Shown here one piece after another: positions 32,461 through 42,997 of a DNA stretch of 64,000 nt (the first letter of the stretch is position 1; every line of letters starts with the position of its first letter). The notes below the pieces were generated by a model. It saw only the letters and a list, made by a program, of their open reading frames with translations, had not been told where the DNA came from and made no database searches. Made by a program: the position numbers and the translations under genes. This DNA is from Microbacterium sp. SD291 (lineage in GTDB: Bacteria > Actinomycetota > Actinomycetes > Actinomycetales > Microbacteriaceae): positions 60,793 through 124,792 of the forward strand of contig NZ_JADIJR010000007.1 in assembly GCF_017355365.1 (NCBI RefSeq). The letters are read 5' to 3'.

Positions 32461-33184
32461 CGTCTCTTCCTCTCCAGGAACTCGGTCATCCGGCGATGCT
32501 TCTCCGGCGACTCGAACAGCTCGGCCTGCAGCTCCAGCTCGATCGCGGGATGCTGCGCCCGCGGCGTCCGGATGGCGCGCTTGGTGTGCCGCGTGGCGAG
32601 CGGGTCGTTCGCGGCGATGCGGTCGGCGATCGCGTGGGCCGCATCGAGCAGCTCGTCTGCGGGGTGCACGGCCGAGACCAGTCCCCATTGCAGCGCCTCG
32701 TCGGCATCCAGCGTCCGGCCGGTGAGGAGCAGGTCGCTCGCCCGGGCCTCGCCGACGATCTCGGGGAGCCGCCAGGTCGCCCCCGCGGCCGCTATGATGC
32801 CGAGGCCGGTCTCGGGGTTGCCGATCCGCAATGACGGGGTGGCGATGCGGATGTCGGCGGCGTAGGCGAGCTCAGCCCCGCCGCCGAGCGCGTAGCCGTC
32901 GATAGCCGCGATGACCGGCATCGGCAGGTCGTTGATGCGGATGAAGGCCATCGCGTTGATGCCCTTTCGCGCGTCCGCGGCGGTGCGCTCGCGAAGCTGC
33001 GCGATGTCGGCTCCGGCGGCGAACACTCCGCCGGAGCCGGTGAGGATGAGGGTTCGCGGGGCGACCTCGAGCCGCGCGCACAGGGAGTGCAGCGCGTCGA
33101 TCGTGTCCTGATCGATCGCGTTGCGCTTCTCCGGGCGATCCAGGGTCGCGACCACCCGGTCGGCGTGTTCCTCGATGTGCAGGG

Positions 33185-33188
<4 letters not shown>
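32457..33188 (-). CDS. paaF: Enoyl-CoA hydratase PaaF
   Basis: 243 residues of the crotonase family. Oxyanion blocks are GVFAAGADIAQL and AIDGYALGGGAELAYAAD. The Glu of the PETGLGI block, expected in hydratases, is present, unlike the Asp-bearing enzyme at 15603. It hydrates 2,3-dehydroadipyl-CoA in the phenylacetate route. It overlaps paaJ upstream and paaH downstream by four bases each, which ties it to this pathway. Confidence 0.88.
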
Positions 33189-34372
<1,184 letters not shown>

Positions 34373-34399
34373 GGCATCTCCACGGTCTTGAGGCGGGCA

Positions 34400-35896
34400 T
34401 CAGAGCCTCCCGAAGGCACGGAGCGGATGCTCGATGAGCTCGGTGACGCGGCGCAGGAACCCGGCGGCGTAGCCGCCGTCGCAGACCCGGTGATCGAACA
34501 CCAGGGAGAGCTGCGCGATCCGGCGCGCGACGATCTGACCGTCCACGACCCACGGGCGCTCCAGGATCCGCCCGATCCCGAGGATCGCGACGTTCGGGTG
34601 GTTGATGATGGCCGCGGAGCCGTCGACGCCGAAGCCGCCGTAGTTGTTGAGCGTGAACGTCGAACCGCGCAGGCGCTCGGGCGGCATGGAGCCGGCGCGT
34701 GCGGTCTCGGCGAGCTCACGCAGCGTCGCATCGAGCTCGGCGGTTCTCAGGCTCTGCGCGCGGGGGATCACCGGGACCATGAGCCCGCGCGGGGTGTCCG
34801 CGGCGATGCCGAGATTCACTCCGTCGAACTCGATGACCTCGGTCGCGTCCGGGCTCAGCCGCGAGGCGAGCAGCGGGTGCTCCTCGAGGGCGATCAGCAC
34901 GAAGCGGGCGATCAGGGCGGTGATCGACGGGGCGCGGCCGCCCTCGGGGGCCATCTCGCGACGGGCGTCCCACAGCGCTGTCGCGTCGACGTCGACCCAC
35001 ACGGTCGCCTCGGGGATCTCGGCCCGGCTGCGACTCATCGTCGCGTTCGCGGCCTTGCGCAGTGGAGACATCCGGGTCGTGCTCCGGACAGGGAGGCCGT
35101 CGATCTCGCCTTCGGTGGATGCACCGTCTGTCGCGGTGCCCGCGGCCTTGCTCGCGGGAGCGGATGCCGGGGCTCCGACCCCGTCCACGGCGTGATCGAC
35201 TGCGGCGCGCAGCACGTCGGCGCGGGTGATCGCGCCATCCGAGCCGGTGCCGTTGAGCGTGTGCACGTCGAGTCCGAGATCGCGAGCGAGCCGGCGCACG
35301 ATCGGGGAGCGCACGGCGACCGTGCGTCGCGGGGAGGGGGGCTCGTGAACGGCGGTCGTCTCGTCGGCCGCGGATGACGCGACGGTCCGAGAGACGGACG
35401 GGCCAGCCGGAGCGGGCGCGGGAGCGGATGCGTGCTTCGCGGCCGGGCGACGACGTCGTCCGATGCCGCCGCGCTCGGACGTGCCGTAGCCGATCAGCAC
35501 GTTGCCTGAGCCGGCACGCTCCTCGGTGCGGTACGCCTCGTGCTCGGCATCCGCTGCCGGGGTCGCGGTCGGGTCCGGGCGTTTCGTCTCGCTTCGCTCG
35601 CTCAACGACCGGGTGGAGGCGGTCTCGCTCAACGCCCGAAGGGCTTCGGCAGGAGTCACCTCGAGCACCGGGGCGCCTACGTCGATCGTCTCGCCGGGCT
35701 CGCCGTGCAGGGCGGTGACGACGCCGGCATAGGGAGACGGCAGCTCGACGATGCTCTTGGCGGTCTCGACCTCGGCGATGGCCTGGTCGACGACGATGGT
35801 GTCGCCCACGGCGACGAGCCACTGCACGAGGCCGGCCTCGGTGAGGCCCTCGCCGAGGTCGGGCAGGCGGAAAACCTGCGGGGTCAGCGTCCTCAT
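34400..35896 (-). CDS. bkdC: Branched-chain 2-oxoacid dehydrogenase E2 (lipoyl acyltransferase)
   Basis: 498 residues. One lipoyl domain (about 1-80) has the modified Lys in EVETAKSIVELP. A peripheral subunit-binding domain follows in SPIVRRLARDLGLDVHTLNGTG. The catalytic domain ends with the HxxxDG motif in FDHRVCDGGYAAG. The linker after the lipoyl domain contains TRSLSERSETKRP, coded by an R2 repeat. It transfers acyl groups from E1 to CoA. A pyruvate or acetoin role is possible, but the Lrp neighbour and CoA-ester setting favour branched-chain substrates. Confidence 0.88.
   Translation of the reverse strand: MRTLTPQVFRLPDLGEGLTEAGLVQWLVAVGDTIVVDQAIAEVETAKSIVELPSPYAGVVTALHGEPGETIDVGAPVLEVTPAEALRALSETASTRSLSERSETKRPDPTATPAADAEHEAYRTEERAGSGNVLIGYGTSERGGIGRRRRPAAKHASAPAPAPAGPSVSRTVASSAADETTAVHEPPSPRRTVAVRSPIVRRLARDLGLDVHTLNGTGSDGAITRADVLRAAVDHAVDGVGAPASAPASKAAGTATDGASTEGEIDGLPVRSTTRMSPLRKAANATMSRSRAEIPEATVWVDVDATALWDARREMAPEGGRAPSITALIARFVLIALEEHPLLASRLSPDATEVIEFDGVNLGIAADTPRGLMVPVIPRAQSLRTAELDATLRELAETARAGSMPPERLRGSTFTLNNYGGFGVDGSAAIINHPNVAILGIGRILERPWVVDGQIVARRIAQLSLVFDHRVCDGGYAAGFLRRVTELIEHPLRAFGRL
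35579..35634. repeat. Dispersed repeat R2, inside bkdC
   Basis: GCGTTTCGTCTCGCTTCGCT continues to CTCAACGACCGGG (to 35613). A partial second unit GGTCTCGCTCAACG follows at 35621. It codes the SLSERSETKRP tract in the flexible linker of E2. Confidence 0.75.
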
Positions 35897-36921
35897 GACT
35901 CGTCTTCCCAGTGCAGCGAGTCGACAGCATCGAGGACACGGTCGACGTCCGGCAGGTACCAGTGCTCGAGCTTCGGCGGAGCGTACGGGGTGTCGAACCC
36001 GGTGACCTTGCGCACCGGCGCCTCGAGGTACTCGAAGCACCTCTCGAACACCCGCGCCTGGATCTCGGAGGCGACGCTCACGTGCCCTGGCGCCTCGGCG
36101 ATCACGACGGCGCGTCCGGTCGAGCGCACCGCGGCGGTCACGGTGGCGTCGTCGAAGGGGGAGAGGGAGCGCACGTCGATGACCTGCAGGCTGCGCCCCT
36201 CGGCGGCTGCGGCGTCGGCGGCCTCGAGGGCCAGCGCCACGGAGGAGCCGTACGCGAGCAGCGTGGCGTCGGTGCCCTCACGGGCGATCCGGGCGGTGCC
36301 GAGCTCCGCGACGACCGAGGTGTCGACCTCGCCCTTCGTCCAGTACAGCTTCTTCGGCTCGAGGAACACCACAGGGTCCGGCGAGGCGATCGCCGTGCGC
36401 AGCATCGAGTACGCGTCCTGCGGGGTCGACGGGCTGACGACAGTGAGTCCGGGGGTGTGCGCGTAGTACGCCTCGGACGAGTCGCAGTGGTGCTCGACAC
36501 CGCCGATGCCGCCGCCGAACGGGATGCGGATCACGATCGGCATCCGCATGCCGCCCCTGGTGCGGTTGCCGAGCTTCGCGACGTGGCTGACGATCTGCTC
36601 GAACGCGGGAAGCGCGAACGCGTCGAACTGCATCTCGACGACCGGGCGCATGCCGTTCATCGCCATGCCGACCGCGGTGCCGATGATGCCGGACTCCGCG
36701 AGCGGCGTGTCGAAGCAGCGGTCCTCGCCGAACCGCGCGGTGAGGCCGTCAGTGATGCGGAAGACGCCTCCGAGGGCGCCGACGTCCTCGCCGAACACGA
36801 CCACGTCGTCGTCGGTCCGGATCGCATCGGCGAGTGCGAGGTTGAGCGCGGCGGCCATGCTCATGGTCGCGACCGTGGCGGTCTGCTCGTCGAGCCGAAG
36901 GTCGTCGTGTGCGATGGTCAT
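35893..36921 (-). CDS. bkdB: Branched-chain 2-oxoacid dehydrogenase E1 beta
   Basis: 342 residues. Blocks typical of E1 beta subunits: VVVFGEDVGALGGVFRIT, CFDTPLAESGIIGTAVGMA, EMQFDAFALPAFEQIVSH and HHCDSSEAYYAHTPGLTVV. It completes the thiamine diphosphate site made with E1 alpha. It overlaps both neighbours by four bases. Substrate choice between branched-chain and other 2-oxoacids is not fixed by these motifs. Confidence 0.9.
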   Translation of the reverse strand: MTIAHDDLRLDEQTATVATMSMAAALNLALADAIRTDDDVVVFGEDVGALGGVFRITDGLTARFGEDRCFDTPLAESGIIGTAVGMAMNGMRPVVEMQFDAFALPAFEQIVSHVAKLGNRTRGGMRMPIVIRIPFGGGIGGVEHHCDSSEAYYAHTPGLTVVSPSTPQDAYSMLRTAIASPDPVVFLEPKKLYWTKGEVDTSVVAELGTARIAREGTDATLLAYGSSVALALEAADAAAAEGRSLQVIDVRSLSPFDDATVTAAVRSTGRAVVIAEAPGHVSVASEIQARVFERCFEYLEAPVRKVTGFDTPYAPPKLEHWYLPDVDRVLDAVDSLHWEDES

Positions 36922-38021
36922 CGTGCGCCTCCTGCGTTCTCGGCGGGCGTGCGCGCGATCTCGTCGCGCAGCAGCTGCCACTGCTCCTCGAGCTGAGGGG
37001 AGCGGGTCTCGGTCACGAACCGGAACAGGTCCTCGGGGTCGAGTTCGGAATCCGCGTTCAGCGCCGCGCGCATCGCCGCCGCGATCTCCTCCGCGCCGGC
37101 CGCGTACTGCGCCTCGAGCTCCTCGTCGAGGGCGCCCGCCGCGGTGAGGTGGGTGCGCAGCCGCAGCAGCGGGTCGCGCGCGACCCAGGCCTGGACCTCC
37201 TCGCGCTCCCGGTAGCGGGTGTCGTCGTCGGCGTTCGTGTGCGCCTGCATCCGGTAGGTGTGCGCCTCGACGAGCGTCGGGCCTCCGCCGGCTCGTGCAC
37301 GCTCGACGGCCTCGCCGAGCACGGCGAGCACGGCGGCGACGTCGTTGCCGTCCACCCGCTGGCCGGGCATGCCGTAGCCGATCGCCTTGTGCGCGAGCGA
37401 CGGCGCCGCGGTCTGCCGCGACAGCGGCACCGAGATCGCGAACTCGTTGTTCTGGATGAGGAAGACGACAGGCACATGGAACACGGCGGCGAAGTTCATC
37501 GCCTCGTGGAAGTCGCCCTCGCTGGTCGCGCCGTCTCCGCACAGGGCCAGCGCGACGGTGTCCTCGCCGCGCTGCTTGGCGGCGTACGCGAAGCCGACGG
37601 CGTGCAGCAGCTGCGTCGCGAGCGGGGTGGTCTGCGGAGCCACGCGGTGCGCGTGCACGTCATAGCCCGAGTGCCAGTCGCCCTTGAGGAGCACCAGCGC
37701 GTCGGCCGGGGCCACACCACGCCCGATCACGGCGACAGAGTCGCGGTAGGTCGGGAAGAGCCAGTCCTCGTCGCCGATCGCGAGCGATGCGGCCACCTGG
37801 CACGCCTCCTGCCCGTGCGAGGAGGGATAGACCGCCAGCCGGCCCTGGCGCACGAGCGCGCTGGCCTGGTCGTTGATCCGCCGGCCCTCGACCAGTCCGC
37901 GGTACGCCCGCAGCAGCGCGTCCGCGCCTGGTCGCTCGTAGTGCTCATCAGGCACCGCTGCGCCATCGGCGTCGATCAGTTGCACCGGGGTCTCTCGCGG
38001 CAGCATGTCCGTCGTCTGCAT
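36918..38021 (-). CDS. bkdA: Branched-chain 2-oxoacid dehydrogenase E1 alpha
   Basis: 367 residues from ATG 38021, preceded by AAGGAGG. The thiamine diphosphate motif runs GDGATSEGDFHEAMNFA to LIQNNEF. The phosphorylation-loop region reads AHTNADDDTRYR. It decarboxylates the 2-oxoacid and passes the acyl group to the E2 lipoate. As first gene of the unit it faces the Lrp gene at 38174 across a 152-base divergent region. Confidence 0.9.
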   Translation of the reverse strand: MQTTDMLPRETPVQLIDADGAAVPDEHYERPGADALLRAYRGLVEGRRINDQASALVRQGRLAVYPSSHGQEACQVAASLAIGDEDWLFPTYRDSVAVIGRGVAPADALVLLKGDWHSGYDVHAHRVAPQTTPLATQLLHAVGFAYAAKQRGEDTVALALCGDGATSEGDFHEAMNFAAVFHVPVVFLIQNNEFAISVPLSRQTAAPSLAHKAIGYGMPGQRVDGNDVAAVLAVLGEAVERARAGGGPTLVEAHTYRMQAHTNADDDTRYREREEVQAWVARDPLLRLRTHLTAAGALDEELEAQYAAGAEEIAAAMRAALNADSELDPEDLFRFVTETRSPQLEEQWQLLRDEIARTPAENAGGAR

Positions 38022-38139
38022 CCGTCCGCCCTCCTTGCCGAACTCGGGTGAAGCCAGCATGCCTCGTGCACGGCAATCGTCCAACATCTGTCGGTGAATC
38101 GTGGACGAATGCGTTCTGATTGTGAAGAATGGCGTCGAA

Positions 38140-38159
38140 CTGTCAGAATTCGATGACAG
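38140..38159. promoter_or_regulatory. Inverted repeat before the Lrp gene
   Basis: CTGTCA (38140-38145), eight bases, TGACAG (38154-38159): perfect six-base arms. It sits between divergent bkdA and the Lrp-family gene, 15 bases before the latter's start. It is a natural site for autoregulation and control of the bkd unit. Confidence 0.5.
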
Positions 38160-38173
38160 AACGAAGGGGTGTC

Positions 38174-38611
38174 ATGACCGCGCTCGATGAGATCGACCAC
38201 GCCATACTCGCCGAGCTCAGGCGCGACGCCAGGGCATCGATGACGGCGATAGCGGATGTCGTGCACATCTCGCGCGCCGGGGCCCATGCGCGCATCAAGC
38301 GGCTCACGGACGCCGGCGTGATCACGGGATACTCGGTGCGCACCGATCCCGTCCTGCTCGGACACCATGCGTCGGCCTACGTCACGCTCGCGATCGAGCA
38401 GGCGACCTGGCAGGACGTGCGCGACCGGCTCCAGGCGATCCCCGAGGTCGAGCACATGGCGCTGGTCGGCGGCGACTTCGACGTGATCCTGCTCGTCCGG
38501 GCGAACGACGCGCGAGATCTTCGGCGGATCGTGCTGGAGGACATCCAGGCGATCCCGTCCGTGCGCTCCACGCGCACCACCCTGATCTTCGAGGACTTCT
38601 CCCGGGCCTGA
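38174..38611 (+). CDS. Lrp/AsnC-family regulator, probably of the bkd operon
   Basis: 145 residues from ATG 38174 with AAGGGG upstream (ATG 38153 would lie inside the inverted repeat). The N-terminal HTH is LDEIDHAILAELRRDARASMTAIADVVHISRAGAHARIKRL. The RAM domain follows (ALVGGDFDVILLVRANDARDLRRIV). Lrp-type proteins sense amino acids or 2-oxoacids. Divergence from bkdABC makes it the likely BkdR-type activator or repressor. The TetR gene follows after 25 bases but has its own start signal. Confidence 0.85.
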   Translation: MTALDEIDHAILAELRRDARASMTAIADVVHISRAGAHARIKRLTDAGVITGYSVRTDPVLLGHHASAYVTLAIEQATWQDVRDRLQAIPEVEHMALVGGDFDVILLVRANDARDLRRIVLEDIQAIPSVRSTRTTLIFEDFSRA

Positions 38612-38624
38612 GCCTCCTGCATGC

Positions 38625-38630
38625 CACACT
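38625..38630 (+). promoter_or_regulatory. Leaderless -10 element CACACT
   Basis: CACACT followed by GG, six bases before GTG 38637. Confidence 0.5.
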
Positions 38631-38636
38631 GGGGCT

Positions 38637-39260
38637 GTGAGTCGGACAGTCAGCGGTGCGGATGCCGTGCGCCGGGGTCGCCCCGGATACGACCGCCGCG
38701 GTCTGCTGGATGCGGCGGTGGCCGTGTTCAACGAGTCGGGCTACGACGGCACCTCCGTCGCCGCCCTCGCGACGCGGCTCGGGCTGTCGAAGGCGGCGCT
38801 CTACCACCACTTCGCCTCCAAGGAGGAGATCCTCGAGACCGCACTCGCGGAGGCGCTCGACGGACTGGAGGGCGTGCTCACCGGATCGGATGCCCAGACC
38901 GGTTCGCAGACACAGATAGCCGGCGACCGGCTGGCCGAGGTGCTCCAGGGCGCGGTCGGCGTGCTGGTGGCGCACCTCCCGGCGGTCACACTCCTGCTCC
39001 GCGTCCGCGGCAACAGCGAGGTGGAGCGGCGGGCGCTCGAGCGCCGCCGCGCGTTCGACCATGCGGTCACCGCGATCGTCAGGGATGCGCAGCTCGACGG
39101 GGCCGTGCGGGCCGACGTCGACGCCTCGGTCGCCACCCGGCTGCTGTTCGGCATGGTGAACTCCCTCGTGGAGTGGTACAGGCCGGGCGGCGCGGAGGGC
39201 GCGGAGGCCGTGGCCAGGGACGTGCTCACCGTGGCGCTGGACGGCCTGCGCACGCGCTGA
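38637..39260 (+). CDS. TetR-family regulator, candidate PaaR
   Basis: 207 residues from GTG 38637. The HTH reads YDGTSVAALATRLGLSKAALYHHFASKEEIL, a strong TetR match. The C-terminal ligand domain is helical with no diagnostic motif. Actinobacterial phenylacetate genes are often controlled by TetR-type PaaR proteins that sense phenylacetyl-CoA. This is the only TetR gene near the paa genes, and a TetR-like site lies before paaA. The assignment rests on context only. Confidence 0.8.
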   Translation: MSRTVSGADAVRRGRPGYDRRGLLDAAVAVFNESGYDGTSVAALATRLGLSKAALYHHFASKEEILETALAEALDGLEGVLTGSDAQTGSQTQIAGDRLAEVLQGAVGVLVAHLPAVTLLLRVRGNSEVERRALERRRAFDHAVTAIVRDAQLDGAVRADVDASVATRLLFGMVNSLVEWYRPGGAEGAEAVARDVLTVALDGLRTR

Positions 39261-39414
39261 CCCGACGGCGGTGACCGCACGGCGGCGGGATCCTTCGCAC
39301 TCGGACATCTGCGGCGCACTCCGCGACAACTCCCGCCGAGGCCTGCGGCAGACAATGGAGGGACCGCCGGCGTTCTCACCGCCGGCATGCGCCCCGCTCG
39401 AAGGAGAGTCACCG

Positions 39415-40854
39415 ATGTCCGATTCCGCCGCATCCGCAGCCGCAGCGCTGCTCGACCGCATCCAGGCCCCTGAGGGCTCCGGCCGGGAGATCCCGGATGC
39501 CGCCACCCGGGAGACCATCGGACGCGCACCGGTGCACTCCGTGGGCGAGCTCGACGACGCGATCTCCCGTGCCAAGGCGGCGCAGCCGGCCTGGGAGGCT
39601 CTCGGCCACGAGAAGCGCATCGAGCTCCTGCTCGCCGCCGCAGACGCCATCGACGCCAACGCCGAGGCGCTCGCCCACCTGCTCTCGCGCGAGCAGGGAA
39701 AGCCGCTGAACGGCCCGAACGCCCGCTTCGAGCTCGGCGCGTGCTCGGCATGGCTGCGCACGAACGCTGCCATCGTCCTCGAGCCGCAGGTGCTGGTCGA
39801 CGACGAGACACTGCACGCCGAGCTCGTGTACAAGGCCGCCGGCGTCGTCGGCGCGATCGGGCCGTGGAACTGGCCGCTGATGATCACGATCTGGCAGATC
39901 GGCCCGTCCCTGCGGATGGGCAACACCGTCGTCGCGAAGCCCAGCGAGTACACGCCGCTGAGCGTGCTCGCGATGATCGCCGTCATGAACGAGGTGCTCC
40001 CGGCCGACGTCCTCATCGGGATCTCAGGCGACCGCGAGGTGGGTGCTCGCCTGGCCTCGCACCCCGACGTCGACAAGATCATGTTCACCGGCTCCACCGC
40101 CACCGGTCGCAAGATCATCGAGAGCTCGGCAGGCAACCTCGCACGGCTGACGCTCGAGCTCGGCGGCAACGACGCCGGCATCGTGCTGCCGGGCACCGAT
40201 CCGCAGGCCATCGCCCAGGACCTGTTCTGGGGTGCGTTCATCAACACCGGCCAGACCTGCGCCGCGATGAAGCGCCTGTACGTGCACGACTCGGTGTACG
40301 ACGACGTCGTCGAGGCTCTCGGCGAGATCGCGGCATCCGTCCCGATGGGCAACGGCCTCGACGAGGACAACGTCCTCGGCCCTCTCCAGAACAGGGCGCA
40401 GTTCGACATCGTGGACCGCCTGGTCGAGGACGCGAGGGCGCGCGGCGCCCGGGTCGTCACCGGCGGCGAGGCGGCACCGGAGCTCGGCGAGCTGTTCTAC
40501 CGCCCGACGATCGTGGCGGACATCCCGAACGACGCGGCTCTCGTGCAGGAGGAGCAGTTCGGCCCGGCACTCCCCGTCATCCGCTACTCCGACGTCGACG
40601 AGGCCTTCGCCTGGGCCAACGGCGTAGACGTGGGCCTCGGCGCATCGGTGTGGTCGAGCGACCCTGACGCCGCGCGCGAGGCGGCGACCCGGATGCAGTC
40701 GGGCACCGTGTGGATCAACTCGCACGGCGGCCTGCACCCGATGGTGCCGTTCGGCGGGGTGAAGAGCTCGGGCTACGGCCTGGAGTTCGGCGTCGAGGGG
40801 CTGAAGTCCGTCGCCGTCAGCCAGGTCGTGAGCGGCCCGGGCCGGAAGGCCTGA
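39415..40854 (+). CDS. Aldehyde dehydrogenase family protein
   Basis: 479 residues from ATG 39415 with GAAGGAGAG upstream. Conserved blocks: GAIGPWNWPLMITIWQIGP, the nucleotide loop MFTGSTATGRKI, the general-base Glu in LELGGNDAGIV, and the catalytic Cys in NTGQTCAAMKRLY. It oxidises an aldehyde with NAD(P). The GMC oxidoreductase gene begins two bases after its stop, so an alcohol is probably oxidised in two steps. Choline is possible, though betaine aldehyde dehydrogenase features are not distinct. The 154 bases upstream show no clear operator. Confidence 0.9.
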   Translation: MSDSAASAAAALLDRIQAPEGSGREIPDAATRETIGRAPVHSVGELDDAISRAKAAQPAWEALGHEKRIELLLAAADAIDANAEALAHLLSREQGKPLNGPNARFELGACSAWLRTNAAIVLEPQVLVDDETLHAELVYKAAGVVGAIGPWNWPLMITIWQIGPSLRMGNTVVAKPSEYTPLSVLAMIAVMNEVLPADVLIGISGDREVGARLASHPDVDKIMFTGSTATGRKIIESSAGNLARLTLELGGNDAGIVLPGTDPQAIAQDLFWGAFINTGQTCAAMKRLYVHDSVYDDVVEALGEIAASVPMGNGLDEDNVLGPLQNRAQFDIVDRLVEDARARGARVVTGGEAAPELGELFYRPTIVADIPNDAALVQEEQFGPALPVIRYSDVDEAFAWANGVDVGLGASVWSSDPDAAREAATRMQSGTVWINSHGGLHPMVPFGGVKSSGYGLEFGVEGLKSVAVSQVVSGPGRKA

Positions 40855-40856
40855 GC

Positions 40857-42329
40857 GTGCGCTCTGCGATCATCGTCGGCGCGGGGACCTCGGGTGCGAT
40901 CGTCGCGCGACGACTGGCGGATGCCGGTGTCGAGGTCACGCTCGTCGAGGCGGGCGGCTACGACACGAACCCGGCGATCCACGACCCGTCGCGCGCGGGG
41001 GAGCTGTGGCACTCCGCCGAGGACTGGGACTTCTTCACCGTTCCCCAGGAGCACGCGGCCGGACGCCGACTGCACCTGCCGCGAGGACGTGTCACCGGCG
41101 GCTCGCACGCGCTGAACGCCATGATCTGGGTGCGCGGCGCCGCATCCGACTACGACGCCTGGGCGCGCGCAGGCGCCACAGGGTGGGGCTGGGCGGAGGT
41201 CGAGCCCGTCTACGACGCGATCGAGAACGACCTGCTGCCGGTGACGGACGACTACCCGCTCTCGCCCGTGCAGGCGTCCATCATGGACGCCGCCGTCGAA
41301 GAGGGTCTCGCCCGCAATGCGGACTACAACGGCGGAACGCTCGACGGGGTCTCGCAGGAGCAGGTCACGATGCGAGACGGCCGGCGGGTGAACACCTGGA
41401 TGGCGTACGCGCAGCCTGTCGCCGACCGGATGACGATCATCACGGGACGCGAGGTGCATTCGGTGATCGTCGAGGACGGCCGTGCCGTCGGCATCCGCCT
41501 CGGGTCTGCAGGCTCCGCTCCCGCCGAGGAGGTCCGCGCCGACGAGGTTGTCCTCGCCGCCGGCGCGATCGGCTCGCCGGTGATCCTGCTGCGCTCGGGC
41601 ATCGGCCCGGCGGAGGAGCTCGACGCCCTCGGCATCCCCGTGGTGCACGACTCGCCCGGCGTCGGCAGGAACCTGCACGATCACCTGCTCTCGCCCGTGA
41701 TCTTCACCACCTCCCGCGAGGTGGGCCCGCCGCAGCCCGGCGTCTCCGTCACCCAGACGCACCTGTTCTGGCGCAGCCGTCCGGGTCTCGCGGAGCCCGA
41801 CACGCAGCCGCTCCACTTCTCCGTGCCGATGTGGGGCGAGCTCGAGCCCCGCGGCGACGACGGGTTCACGCTGATGGCCGGCCTCGTGACGCCGCACAGC
41901 AGGGGGTCGCTGACCCTCTCGGGGCCGGGCATCGACGACCAGCCGCAGATCGACCTGGCCGCCCTCGCCGACGACCGCGACGTCGCCGCGCTCGCGGCAT
42001 CTGTCCGGCAGTGCCGGCGCATCGGGGCCCGGCCCTCGCTCGCCGAGGCGTGGGGCGCGACCGAGGTGTACCCGGGTCCGGAGGTCGCGGATGCCGACGT
42101 CGAGGACTGGGTGCGCCGCACCGCGATCACCTATCACCACCAGGTCGGCACGTGCCGGATGGGGACGGGCCCGGATGCCGTGGTCGACCCGCAGCTGCGG
42201 GTCCGCGGGATCGAGGGGCTCCGCGTGATCGATGCGTCCGTGATGCCGACGGTCCCGACCGGGAACACCAACGCCCCGGCGGCGATGATCGCCGAGCGCG
42301 GCGCGCGATTCCTCCTCGAGGGGCGGTGA
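40857..42329 (+). CDS. GMC-family FAD-dependent alcohol oxidoreductase
   Basis: 490 residues from GTG 40857. The FAD loop is AIIVGAGTSGAIVARRLADAG. The GMC signature follows in LPRGRVTGGSHALNAMIWVRG. The active-site His lies in TYHHQVGTCRMG, with the second conserved position Asn in PTGNTNAPAAMIAERGA. It resembles choline and related alcohol dehydrogenases but is shorter than E. coli BetA (about 556). Coupled to the aldehyde dehydrogenase before it. The TetR gene converging from the right may regulate the pair. Confidence 0.88.
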   Translation: MRSAIIVGAGTSGAIVARRLADAGVEVTLVEAGGYDTNPAIHDPSRAGELWHSAEDWDFFTVPQEHAAGRRLHLPRGRVTGGSHALNAMIWVRGAASDYDAWARAGATGWGWAEVEPVYDAIENDLLPVTDDYPLSPVQASIMDAAVEEGLARNADYNGGTLDGVSQEQVTMRDGRRVNTWMAYAQPVADRMTIITGREVHSVIVEDGRAVGIRLGSAGSAPAEEVRADEVVLAAGAIGSPVILLRSGIGPAEELDALGIPVVHDSPGVGRNLHDHLLSPVIFTTSREVGPPQPGVSVTQTHLFWRSRPGLAEPDTQPLHFSVPMWGELEPRGDDGFTLMAGLVTPHSRGSLTLSGPGIDDQPQIDLAALADDRDVAALAASVRQCRRIGARPSLAEAWGATEVYPGPEVADADVEDWVRRTAITYHHQVGTCRMGTGPDAVVDPQLRVRGIEGLRVIDASVMPTVPTGNTNAPAAMIAERGARFLLEGR

Positions 42330-42342
42330 GACGATGCGCCGA

Positions 42343-42954
42343 TCAGCGTTCAGAGCGGGCGGGATGGCGTCGCAGGCTCCCCATCAGCGCGGCGAGGCCG
42401 TCGTTCAGGCGGCCGTCGCCGGCCACGTCGGGCAGCAGCACCGCGATCATCTGCCATCCGGCGTTCCGCGAGGCGATCTCGTTGACAGCGGTCTCGATGT
42501 CGACGTGCTCTCCGAGCTCCCCGTCCTCCTGCGCCTCCGTGAGGAATCGCCGGAAGAGATCGCGCCAGAGCATGTTGTTCGCCCGGTGGATGCGACTGAC
42601 CTCGTCATCCTGCGACGCGTGATCCCAGAACGAGATGACCACGCGCGCATAGAGGGCGCCGTAGGGGCTGTAGGGGAGGATCTCGCGGCACATCCGCTCC
42701 AGGGCCTCCAGCCCTCTGACGTCTTCGACGCCGGCGTGGATGCGATCGTTGGCCTGCGTGTACAGACGGAGGAACGCCGCCGTGAGCAGGCTCTGCTTGT
42801 TCGGGAAGTACCGCGCGATGGCGCCGTGCGCGTACCCGGCCTCGGTCGCGATCTCCCGCATCGTCAGGTTGTCGAACCCGACCCGGATGATGACCTGCAC
42901 GGCGGCGTCGGCGATGTGATCTCGGCGCTCGTCATGGTCGACGATCTTCGGCAT
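42343..42954 (-). CDS. TetR-family regulator
   Basis: 203 residues from ATG 42954. The HTH is FDNLTMREIATEAGYAHGAIARYFPNKQSLLTAAF. The C-terminal domain resembles BetI-like regulators in length and the Trp/Asp pattern (VISFWDHASQDDEV). It converges on the GMC gene with 13 bases between stops, so it may control the ALDH-GMC pair or its divergent membrane-protein neighbour. No leaderless hexamer or strong ribosome site was found. Confidence 0.8.
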   Translation of the reverse strand: MPKIVDHDERRDHIADAAVQVIIRVGFDNLTMREIATEAGYAHGAIARYFPNKQSLLTAAFLRLYTQANDRIHAGVEDVRGLEALERMCREILPYSPYGALYARVVISFWDHASQDDEVSRIHRANNMLWRDLFRRFLTEAQEDGELGEHVDIETAVNEIASRNAGWQMIAVLLPDVAGDGRLNDGLAALMGSLRRHPARSER

Positions 42955-42985
42955 GGTGTGGCGCTCGGTGCCGTGGCAGGGGCGG

Positions 42986-42991
42986 CAGTCT
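42986..42991 (+). promoter_or_regulatory. Leaderless -10 element CAGTCT
   Basis: CAGTCT, six bases, then GTG 42998. It supports this start over an upstream ATG that would overlap the TetR start codon. Confidence 0.45.
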
Positions 42992-42997
42992 GCGCTC

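Noticed and set aside
38382..40460. 692-codon minus-strand open frame over the Lrp, TetR and ALDH genes
   Set aside because: Antisense shadow; Ser/Arg/Pro-rich without domains, opposed to three genes with good motifs.
42953..42997. ATG 42953 as the start of the small membrane protein
   Set aside because: It would overlap the divergent TetR start codon. GTG 42998 has a -10-like hexamer at the right distance and removes the overlap.
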